NCBI GenBank assembly: GCA_012932865.1
Contig: SAXG01000002.1
Location: 1,364,001 to 1,428,000 of the forward strand
Reading direction: 5' to 3'
Length of the DNA stretch: 64,000 bases
Source of the DNA: Amylostereum areolatum
Taxonomy: Eukaryota > Basidiomycota > Agaricomycetes > Russulales > Stereaceae
Shown here: piece after piece, positions 45,487 to 57,300 of the stretch
Layout of the letters: every line of letters starts with the position of its first letter
Position numbering within the stretch: the stretch's first letter is position 1
The notes under the pieces: generated by a model
Database searches by the model: none
Told to the model about the DNA's origin: nothing
What the model saw: only the letters and a program-made list of their open reading frames with translations
Position numbers and translations under genes: made by a program

Positions 45487-47728
45487 TCACAACTTCGCCC
45501 TCACACCACCTTCTTTTAGTTTCGCCGCCCTTAGATACTCCTCCTGCAACTTTCGCCTCAACACCTTTCCTGTCGGCAGCTTGGGTATCTTGCAAAGGAC
45601 GATAACTTAGTCTAGCCCGTTCCATCGATTCGACGCGCTCACCTCCACAACGACCTGGAATCCGCCCCGCAGCCACTTCGGCTTGCTGAGCCTCGCCCGC
45701 ACCCAGCCCTCCAGCTCCTGAAACACAGCATCCTGTCCACGTTGCCTGCCCTTGGCGCTGAGCACCACCCACGCGTGGGGCGAGAGCTCGTCCGTAAAGC
45801 GGGAGGACGGAAGGGGAACGCCTGCTACAGCGACGTCGTCGATGAGGCCGCCTGAGTGTTGCAGGAGCGTGCTCTCGATCTCAGAGGGCGATACTTGGGT
45901 GCCGGATATCTTGAGCGTGTCCTGTTCGCTGTGGATCAGCTCGCGCTCGCCGACAGCGAAGGAAAGGAAACATACCTTGATACGATCCACGAAACTGTAA
46001 TTTTCAACGTCAGGGAAACTTCATTCCAAGCAAACAGCAAAAAACCGACGCACAAGAACCGACCCTGTTTGTCTATCTTGAATCGGTCTCCTGTTCTCAG
46101 CCACCCACCCTCCAAAAACGTTTCTCGATTCGCCTTGTCGTTGTCCTTGTATCCCAGCACGACGTTCCCGCCCCGCACGAGCAACTCCCCAGGCTCGTCG
46201 AAATCGGCCTCGGACCCGTCGTCGCGCAAGATGCGCGCTTCCATGCTAGGAAGGAGGACGCCGGTCATCCCTGGAACACGCTCGGCGTGCGGGAAAACCC
46301 CAGGGAAGGCGAGGACGGCGATTGCGACGGTCTGAAAGGGTTTGGACGAGGCTCGCGGGCGGGAAAGCGGGGATGACTCACGGATTCAGACATTCCGTAT
46401 CCTGTATATGCTAGTCAGCCTTTGCACGCCAGAGTATATGCAGACCCGTCTCACCTTCACCAAAATCTAAGAGGTTGGGTGCACGGGAGGCAAGTCGGTC
46501 GCGAAGTTCTGGGGGGAGGTACGCCGCTCCCGAGTTCATCTTCACCATCCCACTCAAGTCAACATTCATTAATTTGGGGTGTGTCATGAGGTGGTGTGCC
46601 ATCGCGGGGACCATGGGCATCTGTGTGACCGTGTATCTGTTGGATATAAGTATCCTGAAGAGAGAAAAAGTGTGGGAGCCCTACTTGGGTATGACGTCCG
46701 CGACGCGGTCAACGATCCATTTAGGAAGGATCACGACGGTACCAGGGGCGAGGAGGAGACGCATGACGAAGGTGTGGAGGCCCATAACATGATAGGTTGG
46801 TAAGACACAAAGCGTGACAGGAATTTTCTCTAGAGTGTCTGGAGGCGGTGGCTAGGCAAGTGGTGGATAAGCAACACACTACAAATGCATACCTGTGATA
46901 CATACTGTGTATATCCTCGCCATTGCAAGAGATGTTGCACTGATCTGAGCCATCATGACATATATATTCTTATGAGACGCGAGGACACCTGAAGTACGCA
47001 CGAAGTGAATAAGCTTAATCGGGACAGTGTGCGTTGAAAACGTACCCTTGGGCAAGCCACTGGTCCCACTCGAAAACACCATATATGCGACCGTATCCTC
47101 CTTCACAGGTCGAGAATGTACTCTTGCGACCTTCTTCGTGCGCACAACCTCGATGAGATCTCCAAAACTCGTCTTCCCTGGCACTTGCCCGCCGATAATG
47201 AAGATCTTATCTTCAGGAAGGCCAATCTCTCTCGCTGCCGAGCGAGCGAGCTTGAGCAGATTTGGGCCAACGAACAGGTGCGTCACTTTCGATAGTTTGA
47301 GTAAGGCGACCACTTCTCCGGGCGTGAGTAGTGAGGGAATCAGTGCCATGGGCGTCGCGATCTTGAGCAAGGAAAACACGATGACGGGGTAATCCTGTCA
47401 AGTCGAATATGCATTGAATGACATATGAACCGTAAGAACACGGTATAGGAGAACGCACCAAGCAGTTCTCGCTCAGGATACCGACGAAATGCCCGTCCTC
47501 GGCGCGCAAACCCAGACCACCGGCTTCGATCTCAGTCCCCAGTGCCGTCGCGCCGTCCGCAACCCTCTCAATATACTCGCGCAGCCGCCTCCTCTCGCCT
47601 GTGATCCCGTCGATGTGCAGAGTGTAGTTCGGGTATTCGCGCAACTCCGGGCGATTCATAACAATGTCGTGGTAGTTGGCGCCTGGCCAAGGTGGCACAT
47701 CTGGGTACATGGACTTGACGCGAGGCAT
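45487..47728 (-). CDS. AMP-forming acyl-CoA ligase (4CL-like) 4
   Basis: The most divergent of the four paralogues, on the minus strand. It starts MPRVKSMYPDVPPWPGANYH at 47,728, then GILSENCL|DYPVIVFSLLKIATP, the P-loop MVFSSGTSGLPKG, VLASHKNIYVMMAQISA, a middle exon with TYHVMGLHTFVMRLLL and VVILPKWIVDRVADVIP, YTVTQMPMVPAMAHHLM, GYGMSES|TVAIAVLAFPG, GEPGEL-type DEPGELLVRGGNVVLGY, GWLRTGDRFKIDKQGRF, FVDRIK, DTLKISGTQVSPSEIESTL, AWVVLSAKGRQRGQDAV and IPKLPTGKVLRRKL, ending GVRAKL (TGA 45,487-45,489). Core adenylation and thioesterification motifs are complete. It lies between the GUT2 gene and kinase 3 with no sign of co-regulation. Substrate unknown. Confidence 0.85.
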
Positions 47729-48286
47729 AACTTGAACGCGGTAGTCTGTGGGGTTTCTGGGAGAAAAGCAGGTTCGGGCTTTGTATGTGCGAGTTGCCCG
47801 TTGCGTCGGCTATTGGTGAGCCGGGGTTGGGAGGTCAAGTGAGCAGCTGGTGAGAGACATCTGCGTCAGGCCCGCCGTCCCGTCAAGGTCCCATGGGGCT
47901 ACCTATCAGAAAGCGCCAACGGTAAGGTTAGTAAGAGTTTTCGTAAGATAGATGGTAGACTCGACTTTACGTTTTGGACAATGTCGTCCCAGCCGTGCAG
48001 GGAGTCAGAGCCTCCGAGGCCACTGTCAACACCGATCTGAAGAGAAGGCCATCTTGATGACGCGGCAAGCCCGATGAAAGCCGATCGGCACCGGAGCGGG
48101 CCGATCTGAGATCTGAAATGCGGGGGGTCTTTGATTGGCTTTTTCAGATTTTTCCCACGGGGTACTTCGCTTTGCCGACTCCTGAAGACTCCGACTGCTC
48201 TTCACTTGCACGACCACCATCTCCCACCACTTTCCCCTCATTTCTCTCCCCATACTCCAACCACACTTTCTATACCTCCCCTTTGC
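47729..48286. other. Divergent promoter region (ligase 4 / kinase 3)
   Basis: The spacer between two divergent genes; the last 120 bp are pyrimidine-rich leader. An upstream in-frame ATG at 48,131 exists for the kinase. Confidence 0.45.
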
Positions 48287-50530
48287 ATGTACCAAGAGCG
48301 GAGTCACTCTCCAATAGAAGGGCTTCCCATTTCCCGCCCCCGCCCGCCCCGGATCTTCACACGAGAAAATATCGACCATGAAGAGGGAGGGATAGCGGCA
48401 AGGGTGGCTTTCTCTGAAGATGATAGCTCAGACCTCGACCAAAAGGTCTCCCAGCAACTTCTGCACTTCCCCGACTCCGACTTGACCCTTGTTCAATCGG
48501 CCCCAAACCCCGAGCATGACGTTCTACCGTTCGACGATCTACCTAACCTGTCCATGTCTCCCGCCGCCATGTTTCTTTCTGCGTTCAGCAGCCCCTCTCC
48601 TTCTGTCTCCGAACTGCCTGACACCGAGGGCGCACAGGTGGACGGCTACACGCTCGGTCCCAGCATAGGAAGCGGCGGCTTCTCCACCATTCGCAGCGCC
48701 AATTCATCTTCGGGCGACGTCGTTGCCGTCAAAATCGTTCGTCGGGCGGATCTAGCCAAAACCGCGTCCCCAGAGCAGGCTCGCAAACGCCTCGACACCG
48801 AAGAAGCCATATGGTCCGCGCTCTCCCATGAGCACATTCTTCCTCTCTTCCACGTCTTCCACTCTCCCACCGCAGATTATTTCTTCATGCTGTACTGCCC
48901 CGCAGGCACGCTGTTTGATATTCTCCAACGTGATGGCACCCCCGCACTTCCCCATGATGATGCTGGAATGATGTTCCGACAGGTCACACGCGGCGTTCGG
49001 TATCTACACGAACAGGCTCAGCTCGTTCACGGCGACCTCAAGCTTGAAAACGTCCTGGTCGACGAGGCTGGTATCTGCCGCATCGCCGACTTCGGCATGG
49101 CTCGCCAGATAAATTCGCACCACGAACGCACACCCGTGCGTCGTCAGCGCTCCACCATCTCGGAGAACAAACGAGTATTTCCCAAGGGTCGCAGCTCCCT
49201 CAAGTCTGCACTACCTATGCACCTTTCACTCCTGCGACACCACAGTGGGCCCCGCCATCGTGCCTCGTCACCTCTCCCGGCCGCCGCTCAGTCTGTAAAG
49301 GCTTTAGTCGACTTACCTCCAGGCTCATTGCCCTACGCTGCTCCGGAGCTCCTCCGTCCTCCGTCACAATCGCATCCTTACCGCCCTGATCCTGCGCAAG
49401 ACATCTGGGCGCTCGGTGTGATGTTATATGCCCTACTTACCGGGAGGCTCCCGTTTATGGACTCATTTGAGCCCCGCCTGACCATGAAAATATTGCACGG
49501 TGAGTTATTCCTTGTTCCGTCCGTTGCGCCCTGATCACGTTGGGTTTCTTCCCCAGGTGCATACGATATGCCCTCTGATATCGGTCGTGGCGCGGAGTTG
49601 GTCCTGCGCGGTTGCCTCGAGTACAATGTCTCTCAGCGTTGGACGATCGCCGCCGTCGACGAGGTCGGCTGGAGCGTAGGGTGGGGTGACGACTCCCCCG
49701 CGGAGCAAGAGATCGAACGCATGGTGGATGAGGCTCATCGTTCTCCCTCATGTTCTACCCGTTCGTCCACGTCCTGCTCGAGGTCGCGCTCACGCGCCCC
49801 CCGCGCCATTCCAGAACGCGATGATATCCTCGCCTCTCCCATCACGCGGTCATCTACATCTCCAGGACGTTTCAGCCTATCTCGAAGCCGCTCCCCCCGT
49901 CGTCCCTCTATCCCGATGGCGACACCCATCCTCACTCCATCGTCCTCGACATCCAGTGCTTATCCACCCATCTGGTCCTCGTCACCCCCGCGCGGGCGCG
50001 ATCCCACCAAATCTCATACCCATACCTCCTCGCGTTCTCCCAGTCCAAGTGTCCCCCCAACCACACCTATCGACATCAAGGCGGGCGACCGCTATTCGCC
50101 GTTCGTGATTGGTGACGACTACCGCGGCCGAGCGACCCTGCGTCCCCGGAGTATCGAACGCGCCTCTCCATACCCACGTTCCGGATCGAAAGATTCCGAA
50201 CAACATCTGCCCGTTCCTCGCTGGACACTTTCCCCCGACCCCACAGATGCAGGCCGCTCCCTCTCCCGAACGGGTCTTGCTCCACCCCAACCGGAGAAGA
50301 CGCTGCAGCCGGAGGTTGGGAAGCGCGCGGGTAGCCAGCCACCAGCAAACTCGGCGCCGTGGACAATGCACCGCGTAAAGCCATCCGTAGGGACGTCGTC
50401 TGCGGTGTCGGTCGCGGTGTCCACCCCTGGCGCCGATGGGCAGTTCGTGCTGCAATCCGGGACCACCACCCCGCGGGTGCGCTCGAAGAGCGTTGTTGGA
50501 CATCGTGATGAGTGGCGGTGGCCCTGCTGA
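48287..50530 (+). CDS. Serine/threonine protein kinase with HGD catalytic loop (kinase 3)
   Basis: Two exons (48287-49499, 49557-50530) give 728 aa. After about 120 disordered residues the kinase domain begins YTLGPSIGSGGFSTIRSANS, then VVAVKIVRR, HEHILPLFHVFHSP, FFMLYCPAGTLFDIL, VHGDLKLENVLVDE (Gly replaces Arg of HRD), RIADFGMARQ, a roughly 75-residue insertion rich in basic and Ser residues, LPPGSLPYAAPELL, DIWALGVMLYALLTGRLPF and VLRGCLEYNVSQRW. The C-terminal 270 residues are Ser/Pro/Arg-rich (SRSRSRAPRA, SLSRSRSPRRPS), probably heavily phosphorylated. The start at 48,287 (MYQERSHSPIEG) is preferred because upstream sequence is CT-rich leader, though an in-frame ATG exists at 48,131. It is not closely related to kinases 1 and 2. 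Confidence 0.82.
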
Positions 50531-51310
50531 AGAGCGCCACTATCCCCTCTCTTCGTCCGGTATTTATGATGGACTCTCTTGCGTATGGTATCTTAATGTG
50601 TGTCATTCGTGTGCATATTGGTTTTCGCCTACTACTTAGGTCCGCTCTTTTCATATTTACGGTCACGCTATCATATTGTTGTACTGTACCAGCTATAAAT
50701 CGATTCCCCCCTCATTTACCCCCTCCATTCCTGCCAGTGTCATATCTTTTGCCTGATGTATTCGTAGTGTGTATGTAGCTCTCCTTCCACCTTTCTCTCG
50801 CGGTACGGTCTTCACAACGTCTCACCTTCATCGGCCTCAATTCTCAGCGGCTCTGTTTGCTTCCTGTTTATAATCCTTGCAATGTCCCGTCGCCGCTGTT
50901 GAAGTGTACCTCACATGTCCTTCAATACTTGTATGTACTTACTATCACCCGCCCCGCAATGTGCTGTACCTCTTGCGCGCTTGTGCGTATACTACCGTTT
51001 TACGCATCCGCTTGTGTGGGGAGAGTATTGCGCAGTGCACGTGTGAGGACGCAGCTCAGTACAAACCACGGTTGATGGTTGGGCAGTTCAAAGGGGTTCA
51101 TGGTGGTGAATCGCCAATGCTTCAAGATTTGTCCCTTGACAGAGGCCTGAGTGGCATTGTACCATTTCTAAAGGAGCACTGGGAGAAGACAAAAAGGTAT
51201 GTACCTGCAGTAGGTATGAGCGCAAAGGTAAGCAACCTCCGGGCGTCTAACTCGAGTCGATGAGAACCTGCCGGCGATGGCGGGCCGGATCCATTAACGC
51301 ATTTGAGCAA
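50531..51310. other. Intergenic region left of the transposon
   Basis: 3' flank of kinase 3 and the original upstream region of the E2 gene before the transposon insertion. No gene supported. Confidence 0.5.
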
Positions 51311-51319
51311 CTTTCCAGC
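51311..51319. repeat. Left target-site duplication CTTTCCAGC
   Basis: Nine bases identical to 58,084-58,092, each directly abutting the terminal inverted repeat of the 6.76-kb element. Confidence 0.85.
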
Positions 51320-51445
51320 TAGACTCGAACCAGTCCCGACGTGCGAGATGACAGTCGATCTCGCAGCCGTAGGGACTGGAGTCGAACAGGCGCGCGGTGG
51401 TACAGGCAAAAAGTTCCCACGCGATAGTTGGGACTTAGAATTTTG
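51320..51445 (+). repeat. Left terminal inverted repeat
   Basis: Pairs with 57,960-58,083. It holds a perfect nested hairpin: outer stem CCAGTCCC/GGGACTGG (51,331-51,338 with 51,372-51,379) around an inner stem TGCGAGAT/ATCTCGCA. Confidence 0.8.
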
Positions 51446-51741
51446 GACGCGGTGACGCGTCTCCTCGTCTCTCAACTTACGCGTCTTCGACCCCGCCTCT
51501 CACTATGCTACCTTCTCCCCCGCTCTCCTTCCAATATTTTCTTGTATATCTCACTCATATATATCGAATATATCGTTCTTCTCGCATCTGACCAGTCCGG
51601 TAAGCAATTACTACTCACTTCTGCCTCTCTAGCATACCATGGCGGCTCCGACTGGTCTGAGACATGACGGCCCCCTCTTCCAGGCCGCGATGTCTATCTG
51701 TTTGCTCGCAAAATATCCCCCAGTCTCTTCCCCTCTCTTCT

Positions 51742-54354
51742 ATGACGGATTCCGGTCCTCACCCCGATCCTGAACGTGTGCAACTGGCGTCTCGGCGACT
51801 ATGTGATACCTTCGGTATCCCAGCGGTACACCCTTTCCAAGAAGAAACAGGGGTGCTCATCCTGAACAAAAAAAGCGTTATCCTGGACGTTCCAACAGGC
51901 GGTGGCAAGACTCTCGCTTTCGCCTACCCGCTTTTCTATTATTGGTCCCCGACGGCCACAGACTCCGAGGCTACTTTGGCGAAGATCATTGTGGTCGTTA
52001 GCCCTCTCATTGCGCTCATGGAACAGCAGGTATGTAGCCAGCATCATGAACACAATTAACCATCTAATAGGGGTACTTGCCAGGCCAAGGATTTTGTGTC
52101 CAAAGGCATTCCGGCCGTCGCCATACACTCCGAGACTCCAGAGAGAGAGAAGCGGATGATTGTACGTATACTCTCAGTATATCATGCCTCCCTCTCACCG
52201 CACAATCGCTAGGAACTCGGGCAAGGGAAATACCGCATCGGAATAGTGGGTCCAGAGACGGCTCGCAGCAGCGCGTTCGGAAGTGCGGTATTTCAGGCCA
52301 AGGTCTTCCGCCGCGACGTGATCTGCATGGTCATTGATGAGGGGCATGCGATCTCAGAGTGGGGAACTGACGACTTCCGGCCAGAGTTCTCCAACTTGGG
52401 CACACTTCGATCGCGGTTACCTCCTGGTACTCCCATTCTTGTCGCATCTGCGACTCTTCCTGCATCTGTTGTCGCCGACATTCAAGAGAAGCTTGGCCTG
52501 GATCAAGATGTTGCCCGTGTAATGGTGTCAAATGCAAAGCCTAACGTCGCGCTCTCAGTGCGAATTATGCAGCACCCGGAAGATACCATGGCCGACCTTA
52601 TAGCGTTGATCCCGAAGGATGCAGCATCACCCGAGGACATCCCCCCCACACTGGTTTATGTACAAGGTCGGACGGATGCCGAGGATGTCCAAGACACGCT
52701 TCGCGCACATGCAGAGACTGTGAACGTAGATCCCAGCACCATCGAGTTCTACCATCGCCATGTCGATTCAAGGCGAAAGGAGTATGTCCTTGACGCTCTC
52801 AAGGATGGACGAATCCGAATCGTCGCTGCGACGGATGCATTGGGCTGGGTACGAAGTCGTTTTTGTCTCCTCATCATCAATTTACTCTCTAACATTTCTC
52901 CAGGGGTTGGACCTCAGAAACATCCAGCGCGTTGTTTTCTGGAAGGCCCCCAAAACATTTTGCTCTCTGGTGCAAAAAATCGGCCGCTGTGTCCGGGACT
53001 TTCAACAGATCGGAGAGGCGATTCTCATCGTCTCGGCGGGTTACCATGAAAAGCAACGTGTCATTGTCGACGCAGCGGAACTGGACAATCATTCGGGGCG
53101 AAGGCCAGGAAATGAAACGGTACCCAGGGATATCAACGCACGGCCTCTTCATGCCGATGAAGATGAGCCAATACGTCCCGAAACAACCGATGTCCAGCTG
53201 GACCGACAGGTTGGAAAACGGACCCGGTTCCACGGCGTCTTGGCTTCACGAGACGCGTTGTATTTGGCGAAGTACGTTTCAACAAAACATTGTCGTCGCG
53301 TGCCATGGGACGAGTTCTTTGAAAACTCGAAAAAGAGTGAGTGCTGACCTTGGTGTACGCATACCAGACTAACTAGCCAGCTATAGGAGCTTTACCTATC
53401 CACGAGCCCTGGGCCACCGCTCCCTGCTGTGACAATTGCGAAGCTTCATCGTTTCGGATGGAGACTATCACGGTTGAAGATGATGCCCGCCTGAGGGCAG
53501 GCCGTCGGTCCCAGAGCAGTCGTGAGGTCCGAGATCGCGCAACAGCTGCTCTGATGTCTCTGCGCGAGCTCATAGTGGCGCGTGATTGGCCAGGACAAGA
53601 CATTATGACAGGGGCCGATATCATGAGCGACCAGGTCTTACAGCAGATTGCGTCGGGGGCGAGCTTTCTAGACACACATGCTAAGTTGAATGACCGTGTG
53701 CGTTGGCACTGGTCATTCAAGTATGCCGACGAGGTGTTGAACTGCTTGCAGTCAATCCTTACTGATGCTAACACCAACACGGACGCGGCGACGAACGACC
53801 CTGTCGGTGCGGTGTTCACCAACGAGGTGCTCAGTGCCCTACATACCACAGTGGCCACCGTTCCTGAGAAAACTACCCGCGGACTCCTCAAACAGGTCTT
53901 CGACGAGTGCTCTGACCTGGTCGAGCATCTCATTGATGGTGCAGGCCAGCCACGGATACGCTCGATCAAGCGTGTGCCACCAGAGACAGTACGTGCTACG
54001 TGCTATCGAGATGTTCATTGCTGAGATTTAGTTGGATAGAATGTTATGTACCATGGTGCCGTCGATGTTCCTATGTCCGTTGGCAAGATCCGTACACGCA
54101 TGCGGAAGGTTGGTGGTGGATACAACTCGCTGGTAGAGTTTCTGCATGACTGGCAACTGATCTCATTAAATTCTCGCAAAGTTTACGGGGACCACAGTGC
54201 AGTCGCAAACAATGCAGATGAGGTGGAACATGTTGTCCTTCATAAGCTATACGAGTGCAGCCGGCGCGATCCTACCCTTCCCGGTGCCAATGAGGTTATT
54301 CAACTGGTTCAACTAGGTGCGTGCTACTACTTCCAGTCCCACAGCAACTATTGA
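51742..54354 (+). CDS. RecQ-type DNA helicase of the transposon
   Basis: Six exons (51742-52029, 52084-52161, 52213-52848, 52904-53336, 53387-53988, 54040-54354) give 783 aa. An in-frame upstream ATG at 51,664 is possible. Superfamily 2 motifs in order: FGIPAVHPFQEE (Q-like/motif 0), Walker A VPTGGGKTLAF, VVSPLIALMEQQ, IVGPE, motif II MVIDEGHAISEWGTDDFRPE (DEGH instead of RecQ's DEAH), VASATLP, LVYVQGRTDAEDVQ, IVAATDALGWGLDLRNI and motif VI LVQKIGRCVRDFQ. The DFRPE signature places it with RecQ-like 3'-5' helicases. The C-terminal 350 residues contain a Cys pair (APCCDNCEAS), perhaps a zinc site, then an unrecognised region. It lies wholly inside the TIRs and converges on the DUF6589-like gene, so a role in the element's transposition is inferred. 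Confidence 0.85.
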
Positions 54355-57300
54355 AAAAAAAATTCGTCGCTAGCTGCATCCTCATCGCCATCACCGACAG
54401 GTGCCCAATCCATGTCCCCACCTGGAGCACCAGAGTCGATGATCCCACTTGTCACCGAAGGTCCTGGCCCGTCTGCACATGCATCATCCTCCATATCAGA
54501 GTCGTCCTCTAGGCCTTGAGGGTACGCCTCGATTTCTTCGACAATGCTAATGGCTTGTGCTAAAATATGATCCGCTAGACCATGAAACTCCTCATCGTCG
54601 ACAGCAAGGTCCTCCTGAGATGGATGTTCGTCCTCAGGCTCCTCTCCATCACCTAGATCACTGTCGTGGTCACCTCCATCATTGATACCAAACCCGTCAA
54701 ATGTTTCTCCAGGCGCTTCATCCGCAAGGTTTGGATCATCGTTGGTGTGCGGGGATACACTAGATTGGCTTGCGGTCATCTCCTGTGGAACACCGCAGTT
54801 CTTCATGCGACGAGTGGGGGTGCGGAACGCCTGAAATGCCTTCGGATTGTCGGGGTATTTTGTGCCGAGGTGGAAGAGGTCGCGCACAGGTTGAATTGCG
54901 TGTTTCGATGGACGATTTGCAACGTATACTTGTAGCTTTTGCACTCCAATCTCATCCGACAACTTGGCTTTCTCCTCGTCGCTTTTTGGAGAGGTGTGGC
55001 TGACACCGTACTCGGGTATCTTGTATGCCTTCTGCACAGTACGCATGATATCACGGAGCGTGAATATGCATACAGTAATCATTGAGAGCCATTTCCAGCT
55101 CTTGTTGACACCCTTTGCATTGTATATAACCTGTAGAAAAGTGCAACATTATAATCTTACTGACCATGCGAAGAGAAAACAAAGGTGTATCAACCTTGGC
55201 CCAAAAATTCTGATGCTCTTGGAGCAAGTCCACCTCTTTGAAGCCATCGGGATGTCCTGAGAGGTTAACCAGCCAGTTATACAGGAAGAGAAGCCTAGTA
55301 GGATGTGAATACTAAGTGATCATATAGGGTCATGGACGAGCACTGCCAGCTTACCGGAGCTTCTCAGGATATGTGGCTAAACGGCGGAGAGTCTCAAAGA
55401 TGATGTCCGCATACTTTGGCATGGATCCACTTCCGCGCATGATGATCCCCCATACCCGCAATGCATTGACCACACATCCAATATCCCCTCGCTTGATTGC
55501 ACGTGCAAAGACGATGTAGTATAGTGCATCACGGTTATAGAGAATGTTGTTTTCCAGTGAGTAATCACGTCGGTCCTCGGGGAGCTTTCGAAGCACATCG
55601 ACAGCTGCCGTTGAGAAGAGCTCATGCTTGACGGTCTCGCTCACCCGTTTGAAATCTTCAAGTGACACTGTGGCTGCCCAATCTTGCAAATCAGGATGAC
55701 CGCAGTGAATACGAAATGCGTCAATGACATGCGCGGGGAGGGAGATGCTGATGAGCTCATGTGATGGTGCCCATGGTGTTGATTTCTTTGCTTTCCAACC
55801 TGCCGAAAAGGCTTTCCGTTGTAGGAAGCCATTCTCCCAGCACAAGCCGCCTGCCCATTCTGAATTCGGCTTCCCCCAGTGCTCATTTGCAACGGCTCGT
55901 GTAATTGCCATCTTCCCATGAAAGAGTCCAAAGCGGCGGACAAGATGGTTGGTGGCCGCCACGGTTTCGGGATCGCTATTTCGGCGTGCGGCTTCAATCT
56001 TTTTAGACAGAGTCCGTTAGCAATGACAGTAGACACAACGGGACCATTGCAAGCCCTACCTTGTCAGATAGAAGTACCGTCAGAAGGTCACCGTCTGCAA
56101 AGAACAGGCCATGCTTCTTGAGGAACGCATCGTCCACTCCAAGGTCGGAAGAGAATGTGCGAAGTAACTCTATTGTGCCATCAATCGATGACTCGTCGAT
56201 CTCGCGCGCTGGCATTGGCATTGGCTCGGTCTTGTGGACTGGGATCTGGAGAACAACGGGCGGTCCACCGAGTTCCTCTCGCAGGCGACCAAGACCTGGG
56301 ATATTCTCGAGTGCGAGCTCCTGTAGCTGCCAGAGACAATATGTTGAAAATTCCGCGGCCTGTGTTGCAGTGGGAAGGACATCCTCTGGGTTATAGTCCA
56401 GAAGTGGCCGACGACTGGTCCGTGGCGGTTTCATTTCTAGGGGAAGTGTTCCGTGTGCGACACGCCCATCGGGAGATGAAGGGTCGTAAACCGGGATCAG
56501 TGTGGCCGTCGTTCCGTTATCGAAATGGTTGCGGTTGTTGAAACGTTGCTCTCCAACGCGAAATGGTATATTGATGTTGTCCCATACAATCCCGCACATC
56601 TGTGTCGCGAGGATCTTCCGGTACCGCTCAACTCCCTCCTGCGAGAGCATTTTGACGTGTGAGATGGCGGTCGTGTAGGAGACGGATAATCCTGCATGCG
56701 CGAGGACCTCTATTACACGCTTGGCTGCTCCGGAGGCTAGAAGGAAGAGGCCGATGACACGCTGAAACGCCGTAGATTTGCGTGACTGAAGAACAGCCAT
56801 CATAGCGGCCACTGTTGTAAATATCTGGTGCACATTAGAATGGGAGGACAATGGAGTCTTTAGAATGGACACACCATGGTGGGATCGCGCCCTTCCACAC
56901 CGTGTCGCGTGGAGGGTACAGCAACGTCCTCGAGTAGTTTCCAAAGTGTCGGAGCAACAGTCTTGATCCTCTCGGCCAGCTCGTCCATTGAGAACTCCTG
57001 CAACAGATCCGTGATGGTATTGTACCACTTGTTGGCGAATAAGTTCTTCAGAGCCTTGCCTTCCATCTGCAGAGTCGACGAGACAATGTTCAAGCTCGCA
57101 TTTGTGGCTTGCTCGGGTGCACGCGCGGCAATCCTCTCAATGAGTTCCTCACCATGTTGCTGGCAGTAGATAGTGACACGAGACGAGAGCTGCTGATCCT
57201 TGGATGTGAAGAGAGAGTCCATGAAGTCGCCAAAGTTCTTGAATCCGTGGCCACCATCATCTTCGTCGGTCATCATATCCTGCAGTACACGAGAAACGCG

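Noticed and set aside
51320..51420. tRNA-like B-box (GGTTCGAGTC) in the transposon ends
   Set aside because: The sequence does not fold into a cloverleaf with an anticodon arm, and the motif recurs as an inverted pair at both transposon ends, so it is part of the TIR.
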